Source of the DNA: Pyrococcus kukulkanii
GTDB taxonomy: Archaea > Methanobacteriota_B > Thermococci > Thermococcales > Thermococcaceae
Reading direction: 5' to 3'
NCBI RefSeq assembly: GCF_041647995.1
Contig: NZ_JARRIB010000002.1
Location: forward strand, 216,432-280,431
Length of the DNA: 64,000 nucleotides
Shown here: piece by piece, positions 54,551 to 63,027 of the stretch
How positions within the stretch are numbered: the first letter of the stretch is position 1
Layout of the letters: every line of letters begins with the position of its first letter
The notes under the pieces: generated by a model
What the model was told of the DNA's origin: nothing
The model's input: only the letters and a program-made list of their open reading frames with translations
The model's database searches: none
Program-made: the position numbers and the translations under genes

Positions 54551-56487
54551 AGCTCACCCTCCCTAACCTTCTCAAACGCGTCAAACGGACACACCTGAGC
54601 GCAACCTCCACAGCCCCAGCACATGAGTGGATCAACCCTAGCCTTCTTCTTCTCTGCATCCCAGTAAATCGCTGGACAACCATAAGCGTTAATACAGATC
54701 TTACAACCAGTACACTTCTCCTCGTTGACCTGGTAGATAGGCCACTGCTTCCCTTCCCTCCTAAGCTGGCCAATCCTGTAGAGGGCACAAGCCCTCCTTG
54801 AAACAACAACACTAACTCCCTCGACCTCTAGGGCCTTCTTTATCGTCTCATAAGTAGCCTTTATGTCATAAGGATCAACAACAGCCACAAAGTCAGCCCC
54901 CATGGCCTTTGCCACATCCTCTATCGGAACCCTCCTACCCTCACCGTGGGGAGTCTCCCCAGTCCCCGGATTGGGCTGATCTCCAGTCATTGCCGTAACC
55001 AAGTTGTCCATTACAACTATCAGAACATTGGAGCGGTTGTAAATTGCGTTAGCTAAAGCTGGAAGCCCAGTGTGGAAGAACGTTGAGTCACCTATTGTTG
55101 CGACTATTACCTTCTTCTCCTTGCCACTCTTCCTCTGCTCCTCACTTATCGCACCATTAAGCGCAATGCTCAAGCCGTGAGCAACCCCAATCGAGCCACC
55201 CATGGCTATCGTAGTATCAACAGTCTTGAGCGGTGGGAGAACACCTAGCGTGTAACACCCTATGTCACTCGGGAAGATAGCCTTTGGAGATGCCGCCTTC
55301 CTAATCGCGAAGAACGTGTTCCTATGTGGGCATGCTGGACAAAGTGACGGTGGCCTCGGCGGAACTATCTCCTGAACCTTCTTGTACTTCTCGTCTATCT
55401 CCTGGAAGTTCACTGGTAGATCTACTCCCAAGAATTTTGCAATGGCTTCTACTGCCCTCCTAGTAGTCATCTCGTAAACCCTAGGCACTAAATCCTTACC
55501 GTGGATTGGAACGTTAATCTTTTGCTCGTAGGCCCACAGCTTAACCTGCTCCTCAACGACGGGCTCAAGCTCCTCGACAATGAGAACCTTCTCTAGGCCA
55601 TCGAAGAACTTCTCGAGCAATCCGTAGGGCACTGGGAACGGCGTTCCAAGCTTAAGTATCTTGACATTATCAACGCCGAGCCAAGCTAGGGCCTCCTTCA
55701 CGTACGCATAGCTTAATCCGGGGGCTATTATACCGACTTTGCCATCACCTTCAATCCAGTTGAATGGAGAGTTCTCGAACTCCTTCCTGTACTTCTCGAT
55801 CGTCTCAAGCAACCATGCATGCTTGGGCCTCTGGAATGCTGGAATATCAACGTACCTCTCTGGGTTCTTCTTGAACTCTCCGAACTTCCTCTTTCCCTGC
55901 TTTATCTCCTCTGGAAGCTCCCCCAGGACTACGTCTCCCCTCATGTGGGATGACCTTGTCGTCGTCCTTAGGATCACCATCTGCCCGTACTTCTCGCTTA
56001 TCTCAAACCCGTACTTGACCATGTCCTTTGCCTCTTGAACGCTTGAGGGTTCGAGGACTGGGATGTTGGCGAACTTGGCTATTGCCCTTGTATCTTGCTC
56101 GTTCTGTGAAGACCACATGCTGGGGTCGTCAGCGACCATGACTATTAGGCCACCGTTAACTCCCATGTAGCTGACGGTCATGAATGAGTCCATTGCAACG
56201 TTCAGTCCAACGTGCTTCATTGCAGTCATTGCCCTGAGCCCGGCCCAGGAAGCGCTTAATGCTGTTTCAAACGCGACCTTCTCGTTGGTCGAGTACTCCA
56301 TGTAAACGCCAGCCCTCTTGGCAACTGCAGCCATTGTGTCCGTGACCTCGGAACTTGGAGTCCCAGGGTAGGCTGCAAATACTCCAATGTTGCCCTCAAG
56401 GGCTCCCCTAACTATTGCCTGGTTTCCTAAGAGGAGGACTCTTTCCCCGGGCTTATCCCACAAAACTATATCCGTAACTTTAACCAT
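54547..56487 (-). CDS. iorA: Indolepyruvate:ferredoxin oxidoreductase alpha subunit
   Basis: A 646-residue thiamine-diphosphate enzyme. N-terminal pyrimidine-binding domain ([15 protein letters not shown]), central ThDP-binding region ([30 protein letters not shown]) and C-terminal ferredoxin domain with [16 protein letters not shown] and [12 protein letters not shown]. It passes electrons to ferredoxin, feeding the hydrogenase/Nfn system. It is co-operonic with acdA upstream, the enzyme that uses its CoA-ester product. Confidence 0.94.
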   Translation of the reverse strand: MVKVTDIVLWDKPGERVLLLGNQAIVRGALEGNIGVFAAYPGTPSSEVTDTMAAVAKRAGVYMEYSTNEKVAFETALSASWAGLRAMTAMKHVGLNVAMDSFMTVSYMGVNGGLIVMVADDPSMWSSQNEQDTRAIAKFANIPVLEPSSVQEAKDMVKYGFEISEKYGQMVILRTTTRSSHMRGDVVLGELPEEIKQGKRKFGEFKKNPERYVDIPAFQRPKHAWLLETIEKYRKEFENSPFNWIEGDGKVGIIAPGLSYAYVKEALAWLGVDNVKILKLGTPFPVPYGLLEKFFDGLEKVLIVEELEPVVEEQVKLWAYEQKINVPIHGKDLVPRVYEMTTRRAVEAIAKFLGVDLPVNFQEIDEKYKKVQEIVPPRPPSLCPACPHRNTFFAIRKAASPKAIFPSDIGCYTLGVLPPLKTVDTTIAMGGSIGVAHGLSIALNGAISEEQRKSGKEKKVIVATIGDSTFFHTGLPALANAIYNRSNVLIVVMDNLVTAMTGDQPNPGTGETPHGEGRRVPIEDVAKAMGADFVAVVDPYDIKATYETIKKALEVEGVSVVVSRRACALYRIGQLRREGKQWPIYQVNEEKCTGCKICINAYGCPAIYWDAEKKKARVDPLMCWGCGGCAQVCPFDAFEKVREGEL

Positions 56488-57861
56488 TCACTCCACCTCC
56501 AACTTTCCAACATTTCTGGCCTGCTGAACTAAAGCGTAGGCAGCAGAAGCAACATCTTCTGGCCTCTCATACGTTGGAATCCCGTTCTTCTCCAACAACT
56601 CCTTAGCCTTCTCACTAACGTAACCAGCCATGAACATTGCGAGAACGGGCTTTCCGTTATTTACCTCCTTCATGGCCCTTATAATACCCTCTGCATGCTC
56701 AGTTGGCGTCATGCCGGCGAAAGTTGGGACTACGCAGATCGCTATTAGGAGGTCAACGTTTGGATCTTGTAGCAGGAGCTTTGCAGTCCTGTAATAGTCT
56801 TCTCCCCTTGCTGAGGCTATCATGTCCACTGGATTCTTTACTGCCGCCATTGGTGGTAGGAACGATCTAAGCTCTTCAATTGTTTTCTCCTCCAAGTTGG
56901 CCAGCTTTAGTCCCCTCTTGTCTATTTCATCTGCCGTGAGAACTCCCGGCCCTCCAGCGTTCGTCATTATAGCAACCCTATTTCCTCTTGGTAGTGGCTG
57001 CGTGAATGCCCTGGCCATGCTGAGCATTTCATCTATGGTATCTGCTACTAAAACGCCACTCTGCTTGAATGCTGCTTCATAAATCTTCCAGCTTCCAGCA
57101 AGTGAACCTGTGTGGGACGATGCTGCCCTAGCCCCGCTCTCGCTCTTTCCAGCCTTTAGAGCTATGACAGGCTTCTTCTTCGTTACCCTCTTCGCGATCT
57201 CCATGAACTTCCTTCCATCCCTTATCCCCTCTATATACAGGGCGATTGCCTTGTCTTCCTCTGTATCCGCCAAGTACTCCATTATCTCGGCGAAGTCCAG
57301 ATCTGCCATGTTGCCAACGCTTATGAACTTTGAGAATCCTATGTCTTCTTTTATCGTCTTATAGACTATTCCAGCTCCCAATGCTCCGCTCTGGCTTATG
57401 AAGGCTACGCTCCCCTTCTTTGCCACGGTGATGAATGTCGCGTTTAAGTTCGCATGGGTGTTCATTATTCCAACGCAGTTCGGTCCTATTATCCTCATTC
57501 CATACTTGCGGGCTATTTCCACGAGTTCTTGTTCTTCCTTCTTTCCTTCTTCGCCCGTCTCTCCGAAGCCTGCTGTTATTATTACGACTCCCTTTACCCC
57601 CTTCTCCCCGCATTGGATTAAGGTGTCCTTGACGAACTTTTTGGGGACGACTATTATTGCGAGGTCAACTTCCCCTGGGATGTCCTTGACGCTTTTGTAC
57701 GCTTTAACGCCTTGAACTTCCTCCTCCTTGACGTTCACTGGATAAACTTTTCCACCCCTGTACTCCTTTAGATTCTTGAAAACCTCATAACCAAGCTTCT
57801 TTGGATCATTAGAAGCGCCAATAACCGCGACTCCCCTAGGATTAAAGAAGTAATCGAGCAT
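56488..57861 (-). CDS. acdA: ADP-forming acyl-CoA synthetase alpha subunit
   Basis: A 457-residue CoA-binding/ligase-CoA subunit of the archaeal acetate (aryl-acetate) CoA ligase, which makes ATP from the acyl-CoA produced by IorAB. GVAVIGASNDPKKLGYEV at the N-terminus is the CoA-binding Rossmann start; SQSGALGAGIVY and the phospho-His region SSHTGSLAGS are present. The beta (ATP-grasp) subunit is not in the window. A TATA-like CCTTATAAGG lies at about 57894-57903. In P. furiosus a similar gene sits by iorAB (recalled). Confidence 0.92.
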   Translation of the reverse strand: MLDYFFNPRGVAVIGASNDPKKLGYEVFKNLKEYRGGKVYPVNVKEEEVQGVKAYKSVKDIPGEVDLAIIVVPKKFVKDTLIQCGEKGVKGVVIITAGFGETGEEGKKEEQELVEIARKYGMRIIGPNCVGIMNTHANLNATFITVAKKGSVAFISQSGALGAGIVYKTIKEDIGFSKFISVGNMADLDFAEIMEYLADTEEDKAIALYIEGIRDGRKFMEIAKRVTKKKPVIALKAGKSESGARAASSHTGSLAGSWKIYEAAFKQSGVLVADTIDEMLSMARAFTQPLPRGNRVAIMTNAGGPGVLTADEIDKRGLKLANLEEKTIEELRSFLPPMAAVKNPVDMIASARGEDYYRTAKLLLQDPNVDLLIAICVVPTFAGMTPTEHAEGIIRAMKEVNNGKPVLAMFMAGYVSEKAKELLEKNGIPTYERPEDVASAAYALVQQARNVGKLEVE

Positions 57862-58292
57862 TAAGCCTCACCATTTTCATGCTTGTAAAACGACCTTATA
57901 AGGTTTCTTAGGCTTCAATGGACGTAGAAATGCAATGATGAGCAAACCTTTAGTTGCTGGGGCAGAAATTTTTATTGGTCTCATTGTGGATGGGGCTCGG
58001 GTTTCCGAGAACGGTAGTGCTGTGACCGGTAACGGGAGTTGAGTTGTTACCGTGAATGCTCACAATCGCCGTGATGACCCACACTACAATGATGCAGTGT
58101 GAGGGAACGGTTAGAGAAATAACACCAGGATGACAGGAGTTCCTAGACTCTCTGGAGGCCTAATGACCTCTGTTACCACTTTTCTTTTGAAAGCCTTGCC
58201 CTTCAGGGCGGGAAAGACATCAATTCCTAATGAATTCTAGCCCATCCTTCGATTAAGAACTTCGTGTGGAAAAGTGTTTATAAAAGAAAAGT
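57862..58292. other. Non-coding stretch with hairpins and IS605-like relic
   Basis: About 430 bases with no gene. After the acdA promoter comes a TATA-like TTTTTATTGG (57969-57978) and a hairpin-rich plus-strand segment: GGTAAC...GTTACC near 58026-58051 and CACACT...AGTGTG near 58080-58101. Then follows the IS605-like end hairpin. The hairpins suggest a decayed element or its guide-RNA part. Confidence 0.5.
58191..58214 (+). mobile_element. IS200/IS605-type right-end relic (second copy)
   Basis: AAGCCTTGCCCTTCAGGGCG, hairpin core GCCCTTCAGGGC at 58198-58209. It matches the minus-strand relic near 10.18 kb in all but one base over 22, in opposite orientation. No tnpB frame is left beside it. 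This places it as the plus-strand right end of a lost element whose body would have lain between 57.95 and 58.19 kb. Confidence 0.45.
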
Positions 58293-58622
58293 TCAGGCTT
58301 TGAATCTCTTCATGTAGTCCCTTAAAAGTTCGGGGTTTTCTCTCTTAACGACCTCCATTAGCTCGTCGAATTTTCTCTCCCCTAAGGCCTTCTTTAGGTA
58401 ATAATATAGGTCAACGGCATCCTCAACTATCCTACTCTGCCTTCTCCCTTCTTCGGCGTAAAGCTCTATTAGCTTTCTGTTTGTGTCAAGGGAGATGTAG
58501 AGGGTCTTCTGCTTCTTTTCTTCCTTTAGATCCTTATCCTCCTTCTTTTTCTTCCCGGGCTTTGTGAGGTCATTGAGGGAACCCGAGAAGAGCTTTGGTA
58601 TCTTCCCCTTTTCATTCGACAA
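58293..58622 (-). CDS. ParA-partner protein with RHH-like core
   Basis: A 109-residue protein: a charged, Lys-rich N-terminus (residues 1-45), then YISLDTNRKLIELYAEEGRRQSRIVEDAVDLYY resembling a ribbon-helix-helix domain, and a helical C-terminus. It overlaps the ParA-like gene end by 11 bases, suggesting it is the DNA-binding or adaptor partner of that ATPase. Confidence 0.55.
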   Translation of the reverse strand: MSNEKGKIPKLFSGSLNDLTKPGKKKKEDKDLKEEKKQKTLYISLDTNRKLIELYAEEGRRQSRIVEDAVDLYYYLKKALGERKFDELMEVVKRENPELLRDYMKRFKA

Positions 58623-59379
58623 TTGAGATCACCTCTTTGGCAAGCTTTTCAAATGCCCTGCTTGCCTTACCATCGGGCTCGTACTCAAATATACTTTTTC
58701 CTTCCGCTTGAGCCTTCTCGATTGCTATTGCCTTGGGAATAGTGGGAAGTATTGGAGCATCTGGATATAGTTCCTTAAGCTCCTTTAGCCTCATCTGGGG
58801 AACTTTTGTCTGCCTAGTAAACTTATTTGGGACTATACCGAGTAGCCTTAGACTGTCGTTCGTCTCCTCCTTTATCATTGCCATTAAGTTGAACATTAGT
58901 TGCATACCTATCACTCCAAAATAGCTGAGCTCGAGCGGAATTAGAACGTAGTCTGAAGCGGTTAGGGAGTTAACCAAAAATATTCCCATGCTTGGAGGGT
59001 TGTCGATTATTATATAGTCGTAATCGGGAAATATGGGCTTTAGAGCTTTCTCTAATCTCCTCTCTCTGTTGTACGAGTTAAGGATCTCAATTTCCTTTGC
59101 GGACAAGGTCAAATGACTTGGAATTAAGTCAAGATTCTCCTTCACGTTGATTATTACCTCCTCTATTTGGCTTTCTTTAGTCATTAGTGTCCCTATATTT
59201 TTGTTCTCATACTCAACTACATCCATCCCAATCAGGGCAAATGTCAGGTTGAATTGTGGATCAATGTCAACAAGAAGGACTCTTCTACCAAGTTTAGCGA
59301 GGGCGTGCCCGAGATTTAAGGCAAGTGTAGTTTTGCCTACCCCTCCCTTTTGGTTGGCTATACTGATAACTACCGCCAT
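58612..59379 (-). CDS. ParA/Soj-family ATPase
   Basis: A 255-residue Walker-type ATPase with the deviant P-loop KGGVGKTTLA (residues 11-20), switch motif DIDPQFNLTF and Walker B YIIIDNPPS. By family it positions DNA or protein cargo along the nucleoid or membrane. It lies directly downstream of ftsZ on the same strand, a placement that hints at a role in chromosome segregation or division-site choice. Confidence 0.85.
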   Translation of the reverse strand: MAVVISIANQKGGVGKTTLALNLGHALAKLGRRVLLVDIDPQFNLTFALIGMDVVEYENKNIGTLMTKESQIEEVIINVKENLDLIPSHLTLSAKEIEILNSYNRERRLEKALKPIFPDYDYIIIDNPPSMGIFLVNSLTASDYVLIPLELSYFGVIGMQLMFNLMAMIKEETNDSLRLLGIVPNKFTRQTKVPQMRLKELKELYPDAPILPTIPKAIAIEKAQAEGKSIFEYEPDGKASRAFEKLAKEVISIVE

Positions 59380-59429
59380 TAAAGCCCACCTAGAAACTGT
59401 GTAAGGATTATGAGTTAAAAAGTTAAAGG

Positions 59430-60674
59430 CTAAAGCTCGTAGAAGCCCAAATCGCTAAATATCCTTTTTATATAGTCATCTTTCTTTTTACTGAATCTCC
59501 TCCCTCTTGGATCTATCTCCGCAAAAATTTCATCAACTTTGCTGTCCACGGCCATGATGTCCTTTGGTGATATTATGTAATCAGAGTCCGTTAATGCATG
59601 GACTTCAACTCCCTCCTTGTAACCAAGTATCTGGGGGCTCTTAACGCCTGTCATTATGACCATCGCTCTTACGGTCTTGCCCATGTCTGGATCTACCATT
59701 GCTCCCCACTTAATTTCACTCTTTTCTCCAAGTTTTTCATACACTACTTCCATGGCGTTTGTTATCTCCTTCAAGCTAACATCAGGTCCCACGGTGAAGT
59801 GTACTAAGGCCTTGTCTCCGGATCCAAACTCTACTTCGAGCATCTTGTTGTTCAAGGCTTCCATTACGGCATCTACGGCCCTATTATTTGAGTCACTCTC
59901 TCCTATCCCAATGAGGGCTGGTCCCCCTCCTTTCATTACGCTATAGATATCGGCGTAATCTATGTTTACCATGGAGGGAAGCTTAATAGTCTCTATGATA
60001 CCCTTAACCATTCTCGCTATTATCTCATCAGCGAATCTGAAAGCTGTTTGTATTGGGAGGTTTGGAACTAAGTCTATTAACTTGTCATTCTGGATTATTA
60101 TTACGGTATCCGAGTGCTCGAGGAGCATCTTTATTCCAGCCTTGGCTTTCTCAATTCTAACCCATCCTTCCATCTTGAATGGAAAAGTTACAACACTTAT
60201 GACAAGGGGCTCTTGAAGCTTGGCATTGTTTCTTGCGGTCTCTTTGATTATCCTAGCAACTACTGGAGCGGCACCGGTTCCTGTTCCATTACCCATTCCT
60301 GCCGTTATGAATACAAGATCATAATCCTTAACCATTTTTGCAATCTCGTTGGCACTAGCCTCTGCTGCCCTATAACCTATCCTGGGGTCTCCCCCTGATC
60401 CCTTACCCTGGGTTATCGACCTGCCTAATAAAAGCTTCTTATGAGCTTTAATCTGATGTAAATGCTGAGCATCGGTATTCATGGCTATAAGGTCAGCTCC
60501 CTGAACCCCAAGGTCATAAAGTCTGCTAATTGTGTTATTACCCGAACCTCCCACACCGATGACTGCAATCTTTATAAGATCTTCGCCACCTTCAAAAAAT
60601 TCGGAGGTTTCAACTTTTTCCCCGTCAAAGTCAAGGTCAATTCCGGCCTGCTCTAATAATTTTTTAAATACCAT
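59430..60674 (-). CDS. ftsZ: Cell-division GTPase FtsZ (archaeal FtsZ2-like)
   Basis: Tubulin-like GTPase that forms the division ring. It is 414 residues, with an N-terminal extension of about 35 residues before [19 protein letters not shown], the tubulin signature [15 protein letters not shown] (about residues 127-141) and T7 loop [13 protein letters not shown]. The order and extension fit the FtsZ2 group. GGAGGAGAGG precedes the ATG. It follows a small RHH gene by 21 bases, as cdrS-ftsZ2 does in haloarchaea. Confidence 0.93.
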   Translation of the reverse strand: MVFKKLLEQAGIDLDFDGEKVETSEFFEGGEDLIKIAVIGVGGSGNNTISRLYDLGVQGADLIAMNTDAQHLHQIKAHKKLLLGRSITQGKGSGGDPRIGYRAAEASANEIAKMVKDYDLVFITAGMGNGTGTGAAPVVARIIKETARNNAKLQEPLVISVVTFPFKMEGWVRIEKAKAGIKMLLEHSDTVIIIQNDKLIDLVPNLPIQTAFRFADEIIARMVKGIIETIKLPSMVNIDYADIYSVMKGGGPALIGIGESDSNNRAVDAVMEALNNKMLEVEFGSGDKALVHFTVGPDVSLKEITNAMEVVYEKLGEKSEIKWGAMVDPDMGKTVRAMVIMTGVKSPQILGYKEGVEVHALTDSDYIISPKDIMAVDSKVDEIFAEIDPRGRRFSKKKDDYIKRIFSDLGFYEL

Positions 60675-60695
60675 TCCTCCTCTCCTCCCCCAAGT

Positions 60696-60875
60696 TTATC
60701 TAACGAGGTATTCGGGGAGCTCCTCCTGTAGTTCTTCTCGGTACAGTTCCTTCTTGAGAAGCTCCCTAATAGCTACTCGAATAGCTTCGCTTCTATTTGG
60801 AAAAACACCTCTTTTAACAAGAGCATCAAGCCCGTGTATCATGCTTTGAGGCAGTTGAACGCTGATTATTTTCAT
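60696..60875 (-). CDS. CdrS-like ribbon-helix-helix regulator upstream of ftsZ
   Basis: A 59-residue CopG-type RHH protein, MKIISVQLPQSMIHGLDALVKRG...NRSEAIRVAIRELLKKEL. The haloarchaeal CdrS regulator is also a small RHH protein encoded immediately before ftsZ2, so this is likely an ortholog or analogue controlling division genes. ATG 60875 fits the GAGGG spacing better than ATG 60884. The divergent, AT-rich upstream region (60.9-61.08 kb) holds its promoter. Confidence 0.75.
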   Translation of the reverse strand: MKIISVQLPQSMIHGLDALVKRGVFPNRSEAIRVAIRELLKKELYREELQEELPEYLVR

Positions 60876-61082
60876 CTTGGCCATTCCCTCAACACCCGCG
60901 GGGAGTTTCCTATTTTAAGCCTGCGCTTTAATTAGTTAAATATTTTTTGGCCTAAGTTATTATTGCCATAATATCATTTTCTAAAAATTCAAAATTTTAG
61001 ACCCAAATATTTTAAAAATTTTAAAAAAGTTAACCTCACAGTATAGCATGAATTATATACCCTTAGGTAATTAGAAGTCCTC

Positions 61083-61514
61083 ATGATGGAGATAAATACA
61101 AAATTTGGAAAAATTTGTATAGCGAGAGTTCATCTTACTAGGGATGAGGCTGAGTTATTGATTAATATCTGTGGAGAAAATTGCCAAATTGTTAAAGCTA
61201 ATTGCCTTGAGGAGGTTGTATTTGCAACAATTCTTGCCCTAAAGGCATTTGCCCAAGGACGAAATAAAGCAAAAACCGTGAAGGGGGAAATATTGCTAAG
61301 GCTTGCTGGCGTTAGACAAATAAGAGAAGCAATAAACCTTGTAGGGGCTGGGGAGGGAGAAAACTTCATAGTTACATTTGGAACAGAGAATCCCTGCAAA
61401 CTTTTAACCAAAATATTATCGAAAATTGGGGCTACGGAAGTAACATTGAACGAATGTGACAGGGAAATTGTGAAAAAATCTTTTGAAAGGATTGCCATGA
61501 CCGAAACGCTCTAA
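61083..61514 (+). CDS. cgi121: KEOPS subunit Cgi121
   Basis: A 143-residue KEOPS subunit that binds the 3' CCA end of substrate tRNA and contacts Bud32. Marks: IARVHLTRDEAELLI, AFAQGRNKAKTVKGEILLRLAGVRQIREAINL. The start is ATG 61083 or 61086, with no strong ribosome site but an AT-rich promoter near. It is not linked to the bud32 at 0.9 kb. I recall PF0523 as this protein, next to an aminotransferase as here. Confidence 0.85.
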   Translation: MMEINTKFGKICIARVHLTRDEAELLINICGENCQIVKANCLEEVVFATILALKAFAQGRNKAKTVKGEILLRLAGVRQIREAINLVGAGEGENFIVTFGTENPCKLLTKILSKIGATEVTLNECDREIVKKSFERIAMTETL

Positions 61515-61575
61515 TTCTCCCCTTCAGCAAAATTTTATAAATTTTTCATTTTTATGAGGAACCAGGTGAGCCCTG

Positions 61576-62751
61576 ATGAGGCAGAAAAAGAAGTACTTTG
61601 TTGCGGCTCGAATGGGTCTTATACAGCGATCTAAGATAAGGGAACTTTTTGAAAGGGCTTCAAAAATGAAGGGAGTTATATCCCTTGGGATAGGAGAACC
61701 AGACTTTGATACTCCAATTAACATTAAAGAGGCCGCAAAGAGAGCTATGGATGAAGGATGGACACATTATACCCCAAATGCAGGAATCCAGGAGCTTAGA
61801 GAGGCCATTGTTGAGTATTACAAGAGATTCTATGATGTTGACATTGAGGTTGATAATGTCATAGTTACCGCGGGAGCTTATGAAGCAACCTATATAGCAT
61901 TCGAAACTCTTCTTGAGCAGGGAGATGAAGTTATAATACCAGATCCAGCATTCGTTAGTTATGCTGAAGATGCAAAGCTTGCTGAAGCTAAGCCCATAAG
62001 GATACCTCTAAGGGAAGAGAATGATTTCATGGTGGATCCAGATGAGTTGCTTGAACTAATAACAAAGAGAACAAGGATGATAGTTATCAACTACCCTAAC
62101 AATCCAACGGGGGCGGTTCTGAAAAAAGAAGTTGTTAAAGCCATAGCTGACATAGCCCAGGATTATAACATCTACATATTGAGTGATGAACCATATGAAC
62201 ACTTCCTCTACGATGGCGCAAAGCACTATCCGATGATAAAGTTCGCTCCCGAGAACACTATCCTTGTTAACTCATTCTCAAAGACCTTTGCAATGACCGG
62301 ATGGAGGTTAGGGTTTGCAATAGCTCCAAGTCAAATCATTAGAGATATGGTAAAGCTTCATGCCTATGTTATAGGAAACGTAACTTCATTCGTTCAGATT
62401 GCTGGAGTTGAAGCGTTGAGGAGTGAGGAGAGCTGGAAGGCCGTTGAAGAAATGAGAAAGGAGTACGCAGAGAGGAGAAAAATTGTCCTTGACAGGCTAA
62501 AGAAAATGCCTTATATAAAGGTCAGAGAGCCGAAAGGGGCATTTTATATCTTCCCGAACATAAGTGAAACCGAAATGAGTAGTGAAGAATTCAGCGAGTG
62601 GTTACTTGAAAAGGCAAAGGTCGTTGTAATTCCTGGGACGGCATTTGGTAAGAATGGAGAGGGATACGTAAGGATAAGCTACGCGACAAGCAGGGAGAAA
62701 CTCATCGAAGCGATGGACAGAATAGAGAAAGCCCTGAGTGAGGTGAAATGA
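61576..62751 (+). CDS. Class I/II aminotransferase (aspartate/aromatic type)
   Basis: PLP enzyme of 391 residues. NYPNNPTGAVLKKEV, DEPYEHFLYDG and the PLP lysine motif NSFSKTFAMTGWRLGFA are complete. The Thermococcales have several paralogs (alanine, aspartate, aromatic); the sequence alone does not fix the amino donor. GGTGAG lies before ATG 61576; the N-terminal MRQKKKYFVAARMG may be a short extension. It overlaps the next gene by 4 bases. Confidence 0.88.
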   Translation: MRQKKKYFVAARMGLIQRSKIRELFERASKMKGVISLGIGEPDFDTPINIKEAAKRAMDEGWTHYTPNAGIQELREAIVEYYKRFYDVDIEVDNVIVTAGAYEATYIAFETLLEQGDEVIIPDPAFVSYAEDAKLAEAKPIRIPLREENDFMVDPDELLELITKRTRMIVINYPNNPTGAVLKKEVVKAIADIAQDYNIYILSDEPYEHFLYDGAKHYPMIKFAPENTILVNSFSKTFAMTGWRLGFAIAPSQIIRDMVKLHAYVIGNVTSFVQIAGVEALRSEESWKAVEEMRKEYAERRKIVLDRLKKMPYIKVREPKGAFYIFPNISETEMSSEEFSEWLLEKAKVVVIPGTAFGKNGEGYVRISYATSREKLIEAMDRIEKALSEVK

Positions 62752-63014
62752 TGAAAGAGATCTTTCAGATTTTCTTGGCTATTTTTTTGGCCGAGCTTGG
62801 AGATAAAACTCAGCTCGCTACGATAGCTTTCGCATCGAAGTATGGGTGGTGGAAAGCTTTCATAGGAGCTATCTCGGGATTGGCTCTTGTTAACCTAATT
62901 GGGGCTCTAATTGGAGAGAAAATTAGGGATTATCTTCCCCTGGAGGTCATCCACAAATTCGCTGGAATTTTGTTCATAACCTTCGGCATCCTAATGATCT
63001 TTGGAAAACTGTGA
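62748..63014 (+). CDS. Half-length GDT1/TMEM165 (UPF0016) membrane protein
   Basis: An 88-residue membrane protein with three helices and the signature FLAELGDKTQLATIAFAS. Standard UPF0016 proteins have two such repeats (about 200 residues); this one has a single repeat and likely works as a homodimer, the inferred ancestral state. The family moves Mn2+ or Ca2+ across membranes. It is coupled to the aminotransferase (overlap ATGATG) and followed by an MFS gene with GAGGAGGT. Confidence 0.8.
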   Translation: MMKEIFQIFLAIFLAELGDKTQLATIAFASKYGWWKAFIGAISGLALVNLIGALIGEKIRDYLPLEVIHKFAGILFITFGILMIFGKL

Positions 63015-63027
63015 GGAGGTGCCTAAA

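Noticed and set aside
57936..57965. Possible C/D box RNA beginning ATGATGA before the IS605-like relic
   Set aside because: A C box is visible but D', C' and D boxes do not follow at proper spacing (the nearest is CTGG), so geometry fails.
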